DNA of 64,000 nucleotides, taken from contig CM043700.1 in the NCBI GenBank assembly GCA_023935145.1, forward strand, positions 38,048,620 through 38,112,619. Direction: 5' to 3'. A program made the translations under genes and the position numbers. The stretch's first letter is position 1. Every line of letters begins with the position of its first letter. This stretch comes from Bretschneidera sinensis. Lineage: Eukaryota; Streptophyta; Magnoliopsida; Brassicales; Akaniaceae. Shown piece by piece: positions 23,795 to 35,699 of the stretch. The notes beneath the pieces are model-generated. The model did no database searches. It worked only from the letters and a program-made list of their open reading frames with translations, and was not told where the DNA came from.

Positions 23795-26700
23795 AGTAGA
23801 AAACTCTTGAGGGGAGCATTTTAGGATGTTGTCTTTGGGTTATGATAATGATGGAATGTTTTAAGCGGTTAGTTTTTTTTTTTTATATCGTGTAAAGCAT
23901 CACCTTTCACCCGAGAGTAAGAAAGGATTAAATTTCAGCGTTATTTTGTCATTTTACCTTTCCTCTTTTGCTTAATGGAGTTTGTAAAATAGTTTTTGTT
24001 TTTTTATTTTATAAATAAAAGTTAAGTCAAAAGTTTTATGAAAAGTAAAATTAACGCATTAAAGAACTTTTTTTTATTATTGTTTTGACAAACACTAAAT
24101 TTTACTAAATTTTATTTTAGTTTCCCATTGTTTTTGTTAAAATTTGTTTCAAAAACTGTTTTGTAAATCATAAATAAAAATGATTGCTTGCTAACCCTAA
24201 ACCGTACCTTTCTCTTCCAAAGGTGTTTGCCGACGTACCCCAGCCCCAGCCAGCCTTTCTTTAAGCAAAAATATTTGGTTATTTAGTTATGGTTGAAATT
24301 TTATTGGTAATTTTAAAAAAATTTATTAGTAATATCAGTATAAATGTAAAATTTAAAAAATAATATTATTAATAAAAAAATTTAAAATTATTTTTAAAAT
24401 TTAAAATTGATTTAAAAATAATCTTTTAAATTCAATCTAATCAAGTGTTCCTTTGTTTTTTAAAAGCAACTCCTAGAGTCATTACCTGGCTTAATAGACT
24501 GATTGGGGCCGGGGAGATGTGACAAAAGGCTACAAAATGGTTTGACTAAAAACTCAATTATATACGATGGTATTAGATTGAATAAAACTTTAATTTAATC
24601 CAAATCAATCCCCTACATGTGGGAATAAAACTTTAATCTAATCCAAATCAATTCCCTATATGTTCATCACGTGATTTGGCAAATCTAATTAAATTGGTTT
24701 AGGTTGATTTGATTATTTGGTTTGATTTTTTTATATCTTTAAAAATTAATTCTATTATATAAAATTATTTTATTATAACAATTCATTATTTATTAGTTTT
24801 AGTTTAAACCTATACATTAAATTTATTATATCTTTCAATGCTCACAAAGTTATCATATTCTTTCAATCTCTAAGCACAACCCAACAAAATTTAATACCCT
24901 ACAAATCATATAAAAATAAACAAATTATTAAATTTTGGAATGCTTGATGGATCATATTCTTTAAGACTACAACAAAAATACACCATAACATACAAATATC
25001 TTCACAAATTTTATATTATAAAAATATATTCTTATGGATTTGGGTCAAGTTACAAAAATTTGAAATTGCAATCCAGCACAAATTGTCGTGCTCTATATTT
25101 TTTCCTTTCAACTCAAACAATCGTCCAAAAATCTTACCTTAAACTAGCCTATTGCATCAGTTTGACGATTGGATCGATTTCATTACTCATCACTAATGTT
25201 AGTAGAATACAAAATTAGAAATGACTTTGCTAGATGTGATGACTTAAAAATGTTGTTCAATAATTATTGGTAGAATGCTTAAAAATATTGAGTTAAAACT
25301 TGTTTAGTGTTTGATAGAGATTGAGTATTCAATAAGTTATTCAGAACAAAATTATAGTTAAATTAAATTCAATGCATACGTGCAGTTGCAATATGCACAT
25401 ATGCATATCATTTGAATGTGAAAAGAAAAACAATTTTAATAGTATTTTTTCACAGTTTTCTTCGCGAATTATAGATTGAAGAGTTAGAGATTATGAACTT
25501 AAAGAAAATAGCAGATGTGAGATTTGTTGGAGAAAACAAGAGATAACAGAATTATCTTTTTCGCATTCAGGTGTATAGTATACGTATAGGTTTCACATGT
25601 GAATTGATTTTAATTTTAATTAATAAGACTTATCAGATATTCTCTTATAATATAGAATATAAATTGATTAAATTTAAAATGAAAAGAATATTAAAATAAA
25701 AACTAAAATATAAAAATATTTCGTAATAATAAATTTTTTTAAAAAATTAAAATATAAAAAAAAGCTAGGCGAACCAATATTATGGTGGCGAAAAATGTGT
25801 CAAACTGCAATAATAATGTTTAATCGTGGCCTTTCTAAGTAAACGAAATCATAGAGAGAAAAAAACATTAAAGGCATCTCCAAGTGCGCATCCAATCAAA
25901 AAGGGAACAGCATAAAATTAGTGGAGATGAACATTTTATATTTTTATATTAGAACATTACGCGCACTTTTAAATATTTTTTGGGGTTGAAACTGTGGAAA
26001 CAAATGGCTTAAAGTTTGATTATTAATTTTTTAGACAATTTTTCAATTTAAATTTTTGACAAATATTTTTTTTAAAAATTGTAAATATTAAAAAAAATTA
26101 AAAGAAAAGAGATGGTACTACCATAATACAGCTTTTGTTTTAAAAAAAGCCATGAATACAGCTTTGTTTCATTTCTTTATTCTTTTTTTTGGGTTAAAGG
26201 AACATAGCTTCATAAGTGGTGAACCCGTGAATAGCTAGCAGGCGCTTTGTCTCAACTGTCAAGCACTTGCAGTCTGTACTCTTACAAAAGGGGCCACCGT
26301 TGTAAGTTAGGAAGGGTACATCATTCATCAGACTCTGATAAAACTTAAGCGCTAAGCATTATGTGCACTAGGAAAAAGTTAAATTTTAGAGAAGAAAAAA
26401 AAATTCAATGAATTTGCGTCTTTTATTTGCTGAGAAAATACAGAGGGAAATAGATGGATTTTCTTTGTAACGTAATATAATCTTAAGAGTCATGACCGGT
26501 GACCCAACTGTATAGAGACCGAAAGACGAAAATTCAGGGCCTCTCAGTGTCTTACTATGGACACCTCTCTATTTTCTCAGCAACCAATCATTCCGAAATA
26601 AGATTCCATTCTCATAAAAATGAAAAGAACAAAATAAATCACATCGGCCACAACCATAAAGAAATAGAAGCAATAATCATAATAGAATAAGAAATCTCTC

Positions 26701-26842
26701 ATTATTTACTAATAAAAATCATATAAAGCATAAACCTCTGATCTATACTCATCCCCCCAAAACCCCCCTAAGATCCCATCACTACTAAAACCACCCAAAA
26801 ACTAATCAGCGAATCACACGCCGCGAGAGAGCGACTTCATCT
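23795..26842. other. AT-rich intergenic DNA
   Basis: No supported gene. A 43-bp tandem duplication (AATAAAACTTTAAT-TAATCCAAATCAAT) lies at 24581-24666. The stretch at 24940-25218 carries a 92-codon frame without family features. The last part should include the 3' UTR of the minus-strand arabinogalactan peptide gene. Confidence 0.5.
24581..24666. repeat. 43-bp tandem duplication
   Basis: AATAAAACTTTAATTTAATCC at 24581 recurs at 24624 with a few substitutions, each copy followed by AAATCAAT and CCCTA. Confidence 0.85.
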
Positions 26843-27040
26843 TCAGGTCCTGAGCGCAGAGCCGAAGAGCAGAGCCACGACGGCAGAAACGCAAGCCAAG
26901 CCGAAGGATGGAAAGATCGAGCCAGCTCCTGAAGTAGGGCTAGGCGCAGGCGCATCTGCGGCCTGAGCCGAGTAGACGAGAGCCAAAGCGGTGATGACAA
27001 CAGCCATCAGAGGAACAATAGATGCCTTGAAGAAAGCCAT
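26843..27040 (-). CDS. Arabinogalactan peptide (AG-peptide, GPI-anchored)
   Basis: A single exon encodes 65 residues. Residues 1-27 are a signal peptide (MAFFKASIVPLMAVVITALA and onward, ending AQA). The mature part begins ADAPAPSPTSGAGS, with AP/SP motifs whose prolines are typically hydroxylated and decorated with arabinogalactan. It ends in a hydrophobic tail (FGLACVSAVVALLFGSALRT) of the kind replaced by a GPI anchor. AG-peptides of 55-70 residues with exactly this layout are a well-known plant group at the plasma membrane and cell wall. The start is the first ATG of the frame, 113 bases downstream of a TATA box. The specific member cannot be assigned from sequence alone. Confidence 0.9.
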   Translation of the reverse strand: MAFFKASIVPLMAVVITALALVYSAQAADAPAPSPTSGAGSIFPSFGLACVSAVVALLFGSALRT

Positions 27041-27152
27041 TGCCGTTAAAACAGAAAGTAGTCTTTAGGGTTTTGAGAGCAAAAAAAATATGGAGATTAT
27101 GTGGTATTCTTTTTGCAGCGATTGAGAGAGAAGGAGAAAATAGTGAGGTGGA

Positions 27153-27158
27153 TTTATA
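27153..27158 (-). promoter_or_regulatory. TATA box of the arabinogalactan peptide gene
   Basis: On the minus strand CTCTATAAATCC precedes a CT-rich leader (TTTTCTCCTTCTCTCTCAATC). The distance to the start codon is about 113 bases, giving a leader of normal plant length. Confidence 0.6.
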
Positions 27159-27159
27159 G

Positions 27160-29537
27160 AGAGAGAAAGACAGAAGTCTGGTCAGAAAGGCAGTTGGTTG
27201 GGCAGCTGCCCGGATTTCCAGCCTGGCGATTTACTGATGGGCCCCACGGTTTTCTCAAACTCTTCGTTCTCGTTTCTCTCAACTCATTAGTTTTCTATTA
27301 GTTGATATTGACAAGGTGTTCGTCTATAAAACCGGCGCCGTTTTGCTGCCCATTGGCATATTTTGCTCTTTTTTGGGTAAGAATTGATTCCTTTTGTTAT
27401 TCAAAGGAGAGAAAGATCTCATGGATTGGGAGCGTGTAATCCACTCGTCCATCTAGTTTTGGATAATCACATAATCGACGGATCTATTTTCGACCGACGA
27501 ATACTCGCGCTTGGGGTTAATGGAGAGAGGAATGTTAATAATTAACTAACTGGCGATTGAGGAAATAATCACGAGATTCTGTGGCAGGAAAAATGCAATG
27601 ATGGGGATTCATATTGTTGGGGTGGTGGGGTCCACAGGCGCACATGGGAACTCAAAGAGGTTTAGCTAACGGGACAGGGACACGTATTCGTGTTCGAAAG
27701 ACAAGCGGAGGAGGGTGTTGCGTTGTCTTGCTTAGGTTTCCAGAACCTTCTCTTGGTGTCCGGTTGCTCTGTTTTGTTAGGACTTAGGATTGACAGCCAC
27801 ATTTGAGTCACGATGGTGTTTAATTAAATATTATCAAATGAAAGTAGTGTTTAATAATTGATCATTGATTATATGGATTCGGTTACGAGGTAACTCGTGA
27901 AATAAAAAATATATATTAATAATATAAATAAATAATTTTGATATTTTTAAATATTTTTATAATTATTAATGTATTTTTTCAATTTTATAAAATTGAGATT
28001 CTTAAAAAATTAATTAATTAAATTTTTTTTATAAAACATAAAATTATTTTTTATGGGATAGATGTTATATATCTTTTTTCCATGGTACAACTTTGATTGA
28101 AGACAACAAAACATCATCAACTTAGTACCATTCATGAGAGATTTTAAAACAATTTCTATTTAAAGAAACAAAATAATTTTTAACAAAATTGTTTTCGAGA
28201 AAAAATATAAACTAACAAATTGTTAATAAAAAAAATTAAAAATAATTATTTTGCCGAAACTATAAATAATTTTTAATTTTACTTAAAAATAATGTTGATA
28301 AATAAAATTAAGTTAGGCCATCCATGCGTTGCTTTATTGATGTTGTCTTTTGATACTAAATCTTCTATTAATTATACTATTTCTTCACTTTTTACTTTGT
28401 TTTTTTCTTCCTTCATTATCTTTCTTTTTTTATTTATTTTTTTTGCATTTTTCTTTCAATTTTTGTTAAAGACGTGAATTCAACTTCTACGTCACAAAGA
28501 TTGATCCTACTACATACAAAAGATTTAACTTCTAAAAATCTTCTTAAAATTTACTATTTTTAGCTAGTAATTTTAAATAAATTGATTAAAAATAATCATT
28601 AACTCTACAATCTTAAAAATTATTAATGTTCAAAGTGAAACATATATTTCGTCAATTGATTATCCATTAGTTATGAAAAAGTGAAGAAAGAATTAAATTC
28701 AAAAATAAAAATTTTAATTACAAAAATGAAGAGGTAAAAATTAGAGATGAAAGAGAAATAATATATAATAGTAATTGTATTTTATAAATTAAATTGAGTA
28801 ACTAACTTTAATTAAACGTATTATTTTAAGTTTCAAAAACCAAATAAATAAGTGGAATGCAAATATTATTACTCATTTTAAAAGATAAATTTTAATTTTA
28901 AATTAGATTTAAACATAGTCAATGAACGGCCTTTAAAACGGAAAATGAGGATGATGTGAAAAAAAAAGGAGGGAAATAAGGATGAAAAAAATTCCTAAGT
29001 TTCTAAAAGAGTCATGATCCCATTAGACCGATTCTATGGTAATTACTGATGAGACCGTGACATGGTCCGTTGTGAGCCAAGTATATGCTGGACCGAAGGA
29101 AGATCCACTAATAACTCAATGTCATGTGGAATTTGAATAGCAATTTCCGTATCATTCTTTTTTTAAAAAAATTTGTTGAGATAAATGTCAACAAAATACT
29201 TGATTCATAATGTGTCGTGTCATGATGTGATGAGAATTATCAAGAGATCAATCTCACGAGATCAGTTCTCTTTCTTATATAAGATCACTCACACTAAAAA
29301 AAACATCCACCTATCTTAATGCCATGATCATGGAGAAAAGAAGAAGAAAATGATGGAAGAATGTAATGATTGATGTCTTTTATTTTTTGTTTAGTAAAAA
29401 TGAGAAAAATAAGAAGATAAAAAATAGTTTATTTTAGTTTTTATTCTCTAATCATCTCAATTTGTAAGATTTTGATATGTGTATGTGGAAAGAAAACACC
29501 AATTATTCAACTCATTTTTTTTCACTTTATTTTTTTA
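27160..29537. other. Intergenic DNA, no supported gene
   Basis: The first 600 bases are of mixed composition; the rest is AT-rich with poly-A/T runs. Open frames are short and T-rich (for example 28292-28477, a Phe/Leu-rich run from a T-rich tract). Confidence 0.55.
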
Positions 29538-30270
29538 CCAAACAATAAAAATATCATTTTTTTTCTTTTTCTTTTTCCTTTTCATTTTCTATTGGTCATA
29601 ATTTAATGTTTCTTAAATGTCAATAATTCTTGCTGTTCATTAAGGTTCCATATGCTTTAACTGCATGGCTACGTCTTGGTTTAATTAGAACCCAACTCCA
29701 TTCTTTATACCTTAATCTTTTTTTTTTGACAAGGAGTGGAGGATATCGAATTTTCGCTCATCATTCCTCTCATATTTTTTTACCAAACAATAGAAATATT
29801 ACTCTTTTTCTTTTTCCTTTTCAATCTCTCACTTTTCTTTTCTATCGATTATAACTTAATAGTTCTTAAATGTCAATAATTCTTTGCCGTTCCCTAAGGT
29901 TTCACATACTTTAACTGCATGACTGCATCTAGGTTTAATTAGAACTCAACTCCATTCCTTATGCCTCAATCTTTTTTTTTTTCATAAGGAGCGAAGGGTA
30001 TCGAACTTACACTCATCATTCTTCTCACTTTTTTTTTTATTAAACAATAGAAATATCACTATTTTTTTCTTCTTTTTATTCTCTCACTTTTCTTCTCTAT
30101 CGATTATAAATTAATGATTCTTAAATGTCAATAATTCTTTGCCGTTAACAAAAGTTTCACATACTTTAACTACATAGCTGTACCTAGGTTTAATTAAAAC
30201 TAACTCCGTTCCTCGTACCTCAATCTTTTTTTTTGAATAGGAGTGGAATGTATCAAACCTCGCTCATTGG
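29538..30270. repeat. Three tandem copies of a 254-bp unit
   Basis: The landmark TCTAT-G-T-ATAA-TTAAT followed by TTCTTAAATGTCAATAATTC starts at 29588, 29841 and 30096, giving periods of 253 and 255 bp. Each unit continues with CATA-CTTTAACT-CAT and TT-GTTTAATTA-AAC and ends in a T-rich tract before AGGAG-G-A-G-TATC-AA. The third copy breaks off near 30270. No coding content is seen. Confidence 0.88.
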
Positions 30271-30477
30271 AAGGGATTTTGATATCTCTACCACTGCACC
30301 AAACGCAAAGGGATCTTACGCCTCAATCTTTTTATGTAATGGATACGGAACCATTTTATTTATACAATCTTTTATGCGATGGATATGTAGTCATTTTGTT
30401 TATTTATATGGCTGCTTCCTCCCACCTATTTGTTTGGTTAAAATCACACGGTACAAAAGAGCAAACAACAAATACGG

Positions 30478-30560
30478 GTTTTGTGGTTCAGTAGTTACGG
30501 ATCCTTCATACAAAACACCCAGTTCGAACCCCTTCTCTGCTAACATAACAAAAATAAAAA
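30478..30560 (+). mobile_element. tRNA-derived SINE-like segment
   Basis: TGGTTCAGTAG at about 30484 resembles a pol III A box, and AGTTCGAACCCC at about 30520 matches a B box, at a spacing typical of tRNA-related promoters. An A-rich tail (AACAAAAATAAAAAAAGG) follows within 25 bases. The sequence between does not fold into a proper tRNA, so a SINE or tRNA-derived relic is more likely than a functional tRNA gene. Boundaries are approximate. Confidence 0.45.
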
Positions 30561-30957
30561 AAGGCAAGAACAACATGACAGCAGCAAAGAGATTTTATGA
30601 CATGCACAAGTATCTCTGAAGAGTATTAGTTTAATTATTGCAGATAAGAGATGGGTCACATTCAGTAGGACATATAAAAAAGTAACCCAAATATTCTAAT
30701 CTCAATAATTTTTTTATTATTATTATGCTATATCAAGCGTCAATTCTCTGTACATATAAAATGGTTTTGGGCAGGGCCATTGCTCAAAAGGTTTACTAGT
30801 CAGAGCTCACTTGCTATCATGAACAGTGTACCTTTTCTAACAACATTCAACGTGTAAACAATGAATCTCTAATGGAAAGAATGAATTTGGCATGCTCCCA
30901 ACAGCCCTTCTCCTTTGCTTCAAATTTCGCTTTCAAGATTTAGAAGTAACACAGCTA

Positions 30958-33513
30958 TCAAAAGCCCAAAACCTTTGGAGCTATCTGTAATAGAGGTTCC
31001 AAAGTACTCGGTGCAAATTTTCTTGCGAAAAGGAAACAGATTGAAGTGGTTCGGTTATTGTAGGAGCAACTGTGACCTTCGAAAATCCTCTTAAAGAACT
31101 CCTCTGTGATATCTGCTTTTCCAAATGTAGCTGGATGAGGCCCGCCCCTTGACCAGTCCACCCAAGTGATGCTTCGATTTGCTAAGAGATCTCCTGCCTG
31201 AATGGTTAACATGGTGGGGAAATAATGCTCGTCCACGTAACACGCTGGCCTACAGAATTCTTCGAATTTAAGGTAATATGTGGTATCTTCCACTATGTTG
31301 ATTGCAAGCTTTCGGTTAACTTCAAACCATTGCGATCCTTTACGCCACTGGGTAATGTTCACCTCAGGTGCCATGTTCTCATTATAACGTCCTCTCCCAA
31401 ATGGGCCAGGGTCATCAAATGCACCGATGAAACTATATTTGGATTTCATTATGTAGTGGTAGACGATACTGAAATTGTACAGAGGAATGCAAGATTCAGA
31501 AAGGAGAATGAACCATTCATTGGAGATATCGAGCAATGCATTGGCAAGGAGTCTCCTCTCAGCATCACACATACTCATCCTTCCCCACTCGGAGACCTGC
31601 AAGGGAAGATATCACCATATAATCAACTCTTTATCAAATACATATATTTGTTAGAAGTATCTCTGCCTGACCTGTCAAAAACCAAATACATACTTACAAT
31701 CGAATATGTAACCTAACACTGAATAGAGAAGACAATATCGAATAAAGTTGGGAATCACTATCACCAGGTGGTTACTTGGTGAAAAATTAAATAGTTCATT
31801 TAAGAAACATATTTAAGAGCTGGTTTGGAAACAACAATGAAAAAGCTGCCTAGGAATGGCTACTCATGCTTCACAAACTTCAACAATGATCAAAACAATG
31901 AGAGGTCCCATAAAATCTTTTCAATTCTAATTTTATGCCATAACTCTCTAAGTTAAATCTATCCTTTGTTCTCAACCTAACCCTTGCCTATCCTAATTTC
32001 CTAGCCCAGTCCTTTCACCCTTTCTCAAAGGCATCCCAACCACCCTCAGTCCAATACATAAAACGTCCGAAATCTTCTATTCACCTCCACCCACCATGAC
32101 CGATCTTGGCAGTCTCAAACACAAATGAGTCCAATTCTTGACAGTCAGTCTTTCTTTCTTGCCCACTGAGTTCTGTTACGTACAAGTTAAATGTACGTGA
32201 TCAAATTAAACAAATAATTTCCAAAAGTTCAGCCCCACAGCAATCTTTCATGTTTGCATTCTAGGTTCAAATCTATCTGAATCTTCTTACAAATAAACTT
32301 TTTTATTTTGTGTTCTCTGAAAAAGATGCTTCAATTGTTTAAAATCCTCCTCATGTTATTTTGTGTGGCTAATTCAGTGTCGATTCTTTCTCCATGTTTC
32401 AATCATGACCCCCTAATGTCTGGGTCATATCCACCAACCCTAACCAGAGGTAAAATCTAACTAAATAGAGAACAAAATATATAAACCAACATCCTCCCAT
32501 AGAAAGAAGTTTTTAGCATTAGGCCATTCACCAAAACATAAAATAAAATAAAAGAACATGTAATAAATTAAAATGCATTGAAATAAAATTCAAAACTGTC
32601 CTATTGTATGGTGATTTTTAACACAAAAGACGAGAATCTGAACGTAAGTGTAACTAGTTCCTCCATCTAATATAAGATAATTTTATAACAAACTGTAGAG
32701 ATATGAAGACACGGTAACAATATCATGTAGGGATGACGAAGCCTCAATAGCAAGTAAGCAAAAAATATAAAGGATTCGCAAGTCATCACTATAGAAGTTC
32801 TATATCAGAAAGACGATAAATACTCGCATAACCACGCAGATAAGCATATTTAAACAAAGAAATATAGAGGGGTTGAGGGACAGAGTTGCGAACAACAAAG
32901 GTGATTCTAAGAATTTTCCGTCCATAGCAGGATTACAGAATAACAAAATGCAACCTTACATAAGATAAGTGCCACAAAAATGTGTACATACCTGACTTGG
33001 GATTTGCCTCCTGTGGAAAACGGATGAATGGGGAAATTTGGCATCGTATGATGGGTGCGAATGAACATAGACAGAATAAAGCCCTTCATGCCCCTTCAGA
33101 AACCTATCCCAAAGAGGTGCAAGCGGCAATGGTCCCTTAGTCAAGAACATGAATGCAATCTTTGGAACTCTCCTAAAGGGGTACTTCTTTATTCGAGGCA
33201 CGAAAGATGCCCTCCACAAAAGCTCTGTATCATTCATTGTGTGAAGCAGATTTGATGGAGGCTTAATCCAATGATCCAAACTTCTATTTGCTTCCTCATA
33301 GCATGGTTGAAAACTGGATGTGACTGTGGTTACTACACTATTAACTCCAAAACGCTTGATGGTGTATATACTAAGGACCAAAAAGGCCATACACAGAGCA
33401 AGAAAGAGCCCCAATATCGGAAGTAGTCTTAGTGGCAAAGCCCTCGATTGGTTTGTTCTGCCCGTAACTGCAGGGTCCTTGCCTTCCTCCAACGGCAAAA
33501 CCCTTGTTTGCAT
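30958..33513 (-). CDS. GT14 glycosyltransferase, core-2/I-branching beta-1,6-GlcNAc transferase-like (Branch / DUF266)
   Basis: Two exons, 33513-32992 (174 codons) and 31596-30958 (212 codons plus stop), join in phase 0 to 386 residues across a GT-AG intron of about 1.4 kb. The layout is a Golgi type II membrane protein: a short basic cytosolic tail, one membrane anchor (LPILGLFLALCMAFLVLSIY, about residues 31-50), a stem, then the Branch domain. Family landmarks include PKIAFMFLTKGPLPLAPLW, GHEGLYSVYVHSHPSY, SEWGRMSMCDAERRLLANAL, WFILLSESCIPLYNF, SQWFEVNRKLA and YVDEHYFPTML. Plant members are presumed to glycosylate cell-wall or arabinogalactan glycans; substrate is unknown here. The frame is intact. 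A long leader precedes the start codon, and a copia element lies directly upstream. Confidence 0.95.
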
Positions 33514-34370
33514 CGTTTACAGCAATATAATATCTAAATTGAATTTCAGGGTCAGATCCAAAAACACCTTTACTTGGCCAAGAACACTTCCAAATGTAAA
33601 TCTCGATAAGCTGTCACCTTTTCTCTCACAAGTAGCAAACCCAGAGGCCCAAATTCAATCATAAATCATAACTAATTAAATTGGGTGCCTATTTTAATCT
33701 ATGGTGACTTGAATAACTGAATCGAGTTCATCGGTATAAGCCCCCTTCGCAAAAAAAGCTACTAACAGATCTAGAGCTGATACTAACAATACCTTCAGGC
33801 AAATATCGGGTAGAAATCTCAGTTTATGGCAAAAGGGTATTGAGTAAACAGTATCCTTATCAAGAATCTAAACCGAGATCGCAAGGTTTTGCGACAAAGG
33901 AACAATTAGCGTGATAAGAGGGTGTCACTGAAGAAAGTAAAAATAGTCAACATACCAATTACCACGTAACTTTGTTGGTGGAAAATGGGAGAGAGAGCCT
34001 AAGATCATTTCAAATTCATTCAGTGCTTGAATTGCGGCAGATTGTGTTGAACGTGACAGAGGATGATCTCAACAGATGGCGGTCGATACGGGGAGAAGGT
34101 TAAACAAAGGAAGATAGAAAAGTCTGGTAGGCAGCGAAAGAGAGGAATCTAGAAAGAGAAAGTTAAAGAGGGTTAAATTTTGTATTACGCTATTACCATA
34201 TGTGATTGCTTGATTGGGAAAGTTGTGAGCTGTGAAATCAGTGAGTGACAAGAATGTTTTTCCACACGGAGGGAGAGAAGACAATAGTGGGAAAGTTGTT
34301 TGGTTGGTTGCTTTGGCTTTATCCGACGTTGGTGCCATGTAAGGATGGTAATTATTTTTTTCAATAGGTA
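33514..34370 (-). other. 5' leader of the GT14 gene with upstream ORF
   Basis: Sequence upstream of the start codon is CT-rich and leader-like down to about 33970. A GT donor (about 33958) and an acceptor ending TTTAG (about 33541) suggest a UTR intron. If transcription begins near 34360, the first ATG is at 34338 and opens an 89-codon frame ending at 34069 that shows no family resemblance. Extent is inferred. Confidence 0.35.
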
Positions 34371-34386
34371 AGTTATAGTCCTTACC

Positions 34387-34396
34387 ATTTAAATAT
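34387..34396 (-). promoter_or_regulatory. Possible TATA-like element of the GT14 gene
   Basis: On the minus strand ATATTTAAAT lies about 50 bases above the first upstream ATG and only 29 bases from the copia LTR edge. The match is weaker than a consensus TATA box. Confidence 0.3.
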
Positions 34397-34424
34397 GTTG
34401 AAATGACACTAACATATCAATTTT

Positions 34425-35342
34425 TGTTAGAAATCACTTCTTCAAGATGCCCAAGTGGTGATCTTAATGACTTGTAATGATTAGGAACAGAAACAGAAAT
34501 CAAAGAAAAAAAGAAACAAGCGATTTGTTATCGAGGTTCGTCAATAACCTATGTCCCCGTGAGTTCCTATGATCTCTGCACTAAATCAATGAGTTATTTA
34601 TAATCCAGCAACACCTCTTCAAGAATTCACAAGTCTTGAAGGAACAAAGAAGAAGAAGAAACAGAAAGTGATAAGAACTAACCCTAAAATTTTCCCAAGA
34701 AAATTCCCCTTACAAGCCCTTATGTCCCTTTTCTATTCTACTCTCTCTTCTAAACAACCAGTCTTACAAAGAAGTCTCTCTTGTTTTGTGTCTTTGCACT
34801 CTTACAATTGATCTCACTTTCAATCACAAGTTATTCCTCACACTTTTTTGGAGATTGAAGCTAGGTGACCCTTTATATAGTGCACCAACTTCTTGACCTA
34901 TCTTGAGGATCAATATCCACCCTTAGATCTTGAAGACCAATCAGCCTTAGCCCTTGATCAATCTTCAGTGATCCTGTGTGTTTTGAACATGCCTCACACA
35001 CCTAACAAAAAGCTGAACCAAATGGACCATGTGTGCCTTCAAGGTGCGGCCTGGAACAAGGTGTGCTGCGGTCTGGAGCAGGGCACACTTGCTGTCACTC
35101 TGTGCTCCGCGGCCTGGGGAAGGCTGCGCGGCGGCCTGAGGAAGGCTGCACCGCAGCCTGCCCCTCTTCCTTGCACTTCTCCTTGTTGTGCGTTGCAGCC
35201 TAGATAAGGTTGGGCTGCGGCTTGACATGATACTGGACCATTTTCTTGCTGTGTGCTGAGACGCACACCTAGTGTGCTGAGGTTTCAAGGATAAATGCTG
35301 AACCTCTTTCAACCTTGTTTAAACCTTGGACAAACACCAACA
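34425..35342 (-). repeat. 3' LTR of the copia element
   Basis: Pairs with 39627-40521. It lacks about 20 bases that the other LTR has near its start and carries about 50 extra GC-rich bases (GGCCTGGGGAAGGCTGCG region, about 35110-35165). It faces the GT14 gene. Confidence 0.93.
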
Positions 35343-35699
35343 ATCTCTACCTTTGTCTAAGCGTTTAAAACCGAACCTATTGTGCAGAGAACTCAGGATC
35401 AAAACTCATCTTGAGTCACCATATCAACCAACTCCAATCCTAAGTAGTCCAAGGCAATGATTGAACTTACTTAGAGGTAGAACCTTGGTGCCTAAATCTG
35501 TGGGATTTTCCTCCGTGGCTACCTCGTCCACATGAATGTATCATTCCGTAACATTTTCCCAAATGAAATGATACCGAACATCCATGTGTTTTGTCCTCTC
35601 ATGGAACACCGGATTCTTACACAAACACACTTTGACTATTCGAATATACCACCACTTGTTCTTTCAAGACCTTCAACTCTTTTAACAACCCTTTGCACC

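Noticed and set aside
26806..27000. Alternative minus-strand frame over the arabinogalactan peptide gene
   Set aside because: The other frame has the signal peptide, AP/SP motifs and GPI-type tail; this one is a shadow.
30484..30555. Functional tRNA gene
   Set aside because: Only A-box and B-box-like motifs are present; no paired acceptor or anticodon stem can be drawn.
31225..31716. 163-codon plus-strand frame
   Set aside because: It is antisense to GT14 exon 2, which has clear family motifs.
34893..35312. Open frames on both strands in the LTR (104 and 115 codons)
   Set aside because: They come from the GC-rich LTR repeat, which lacks stop codons by composition; no conserved protein.
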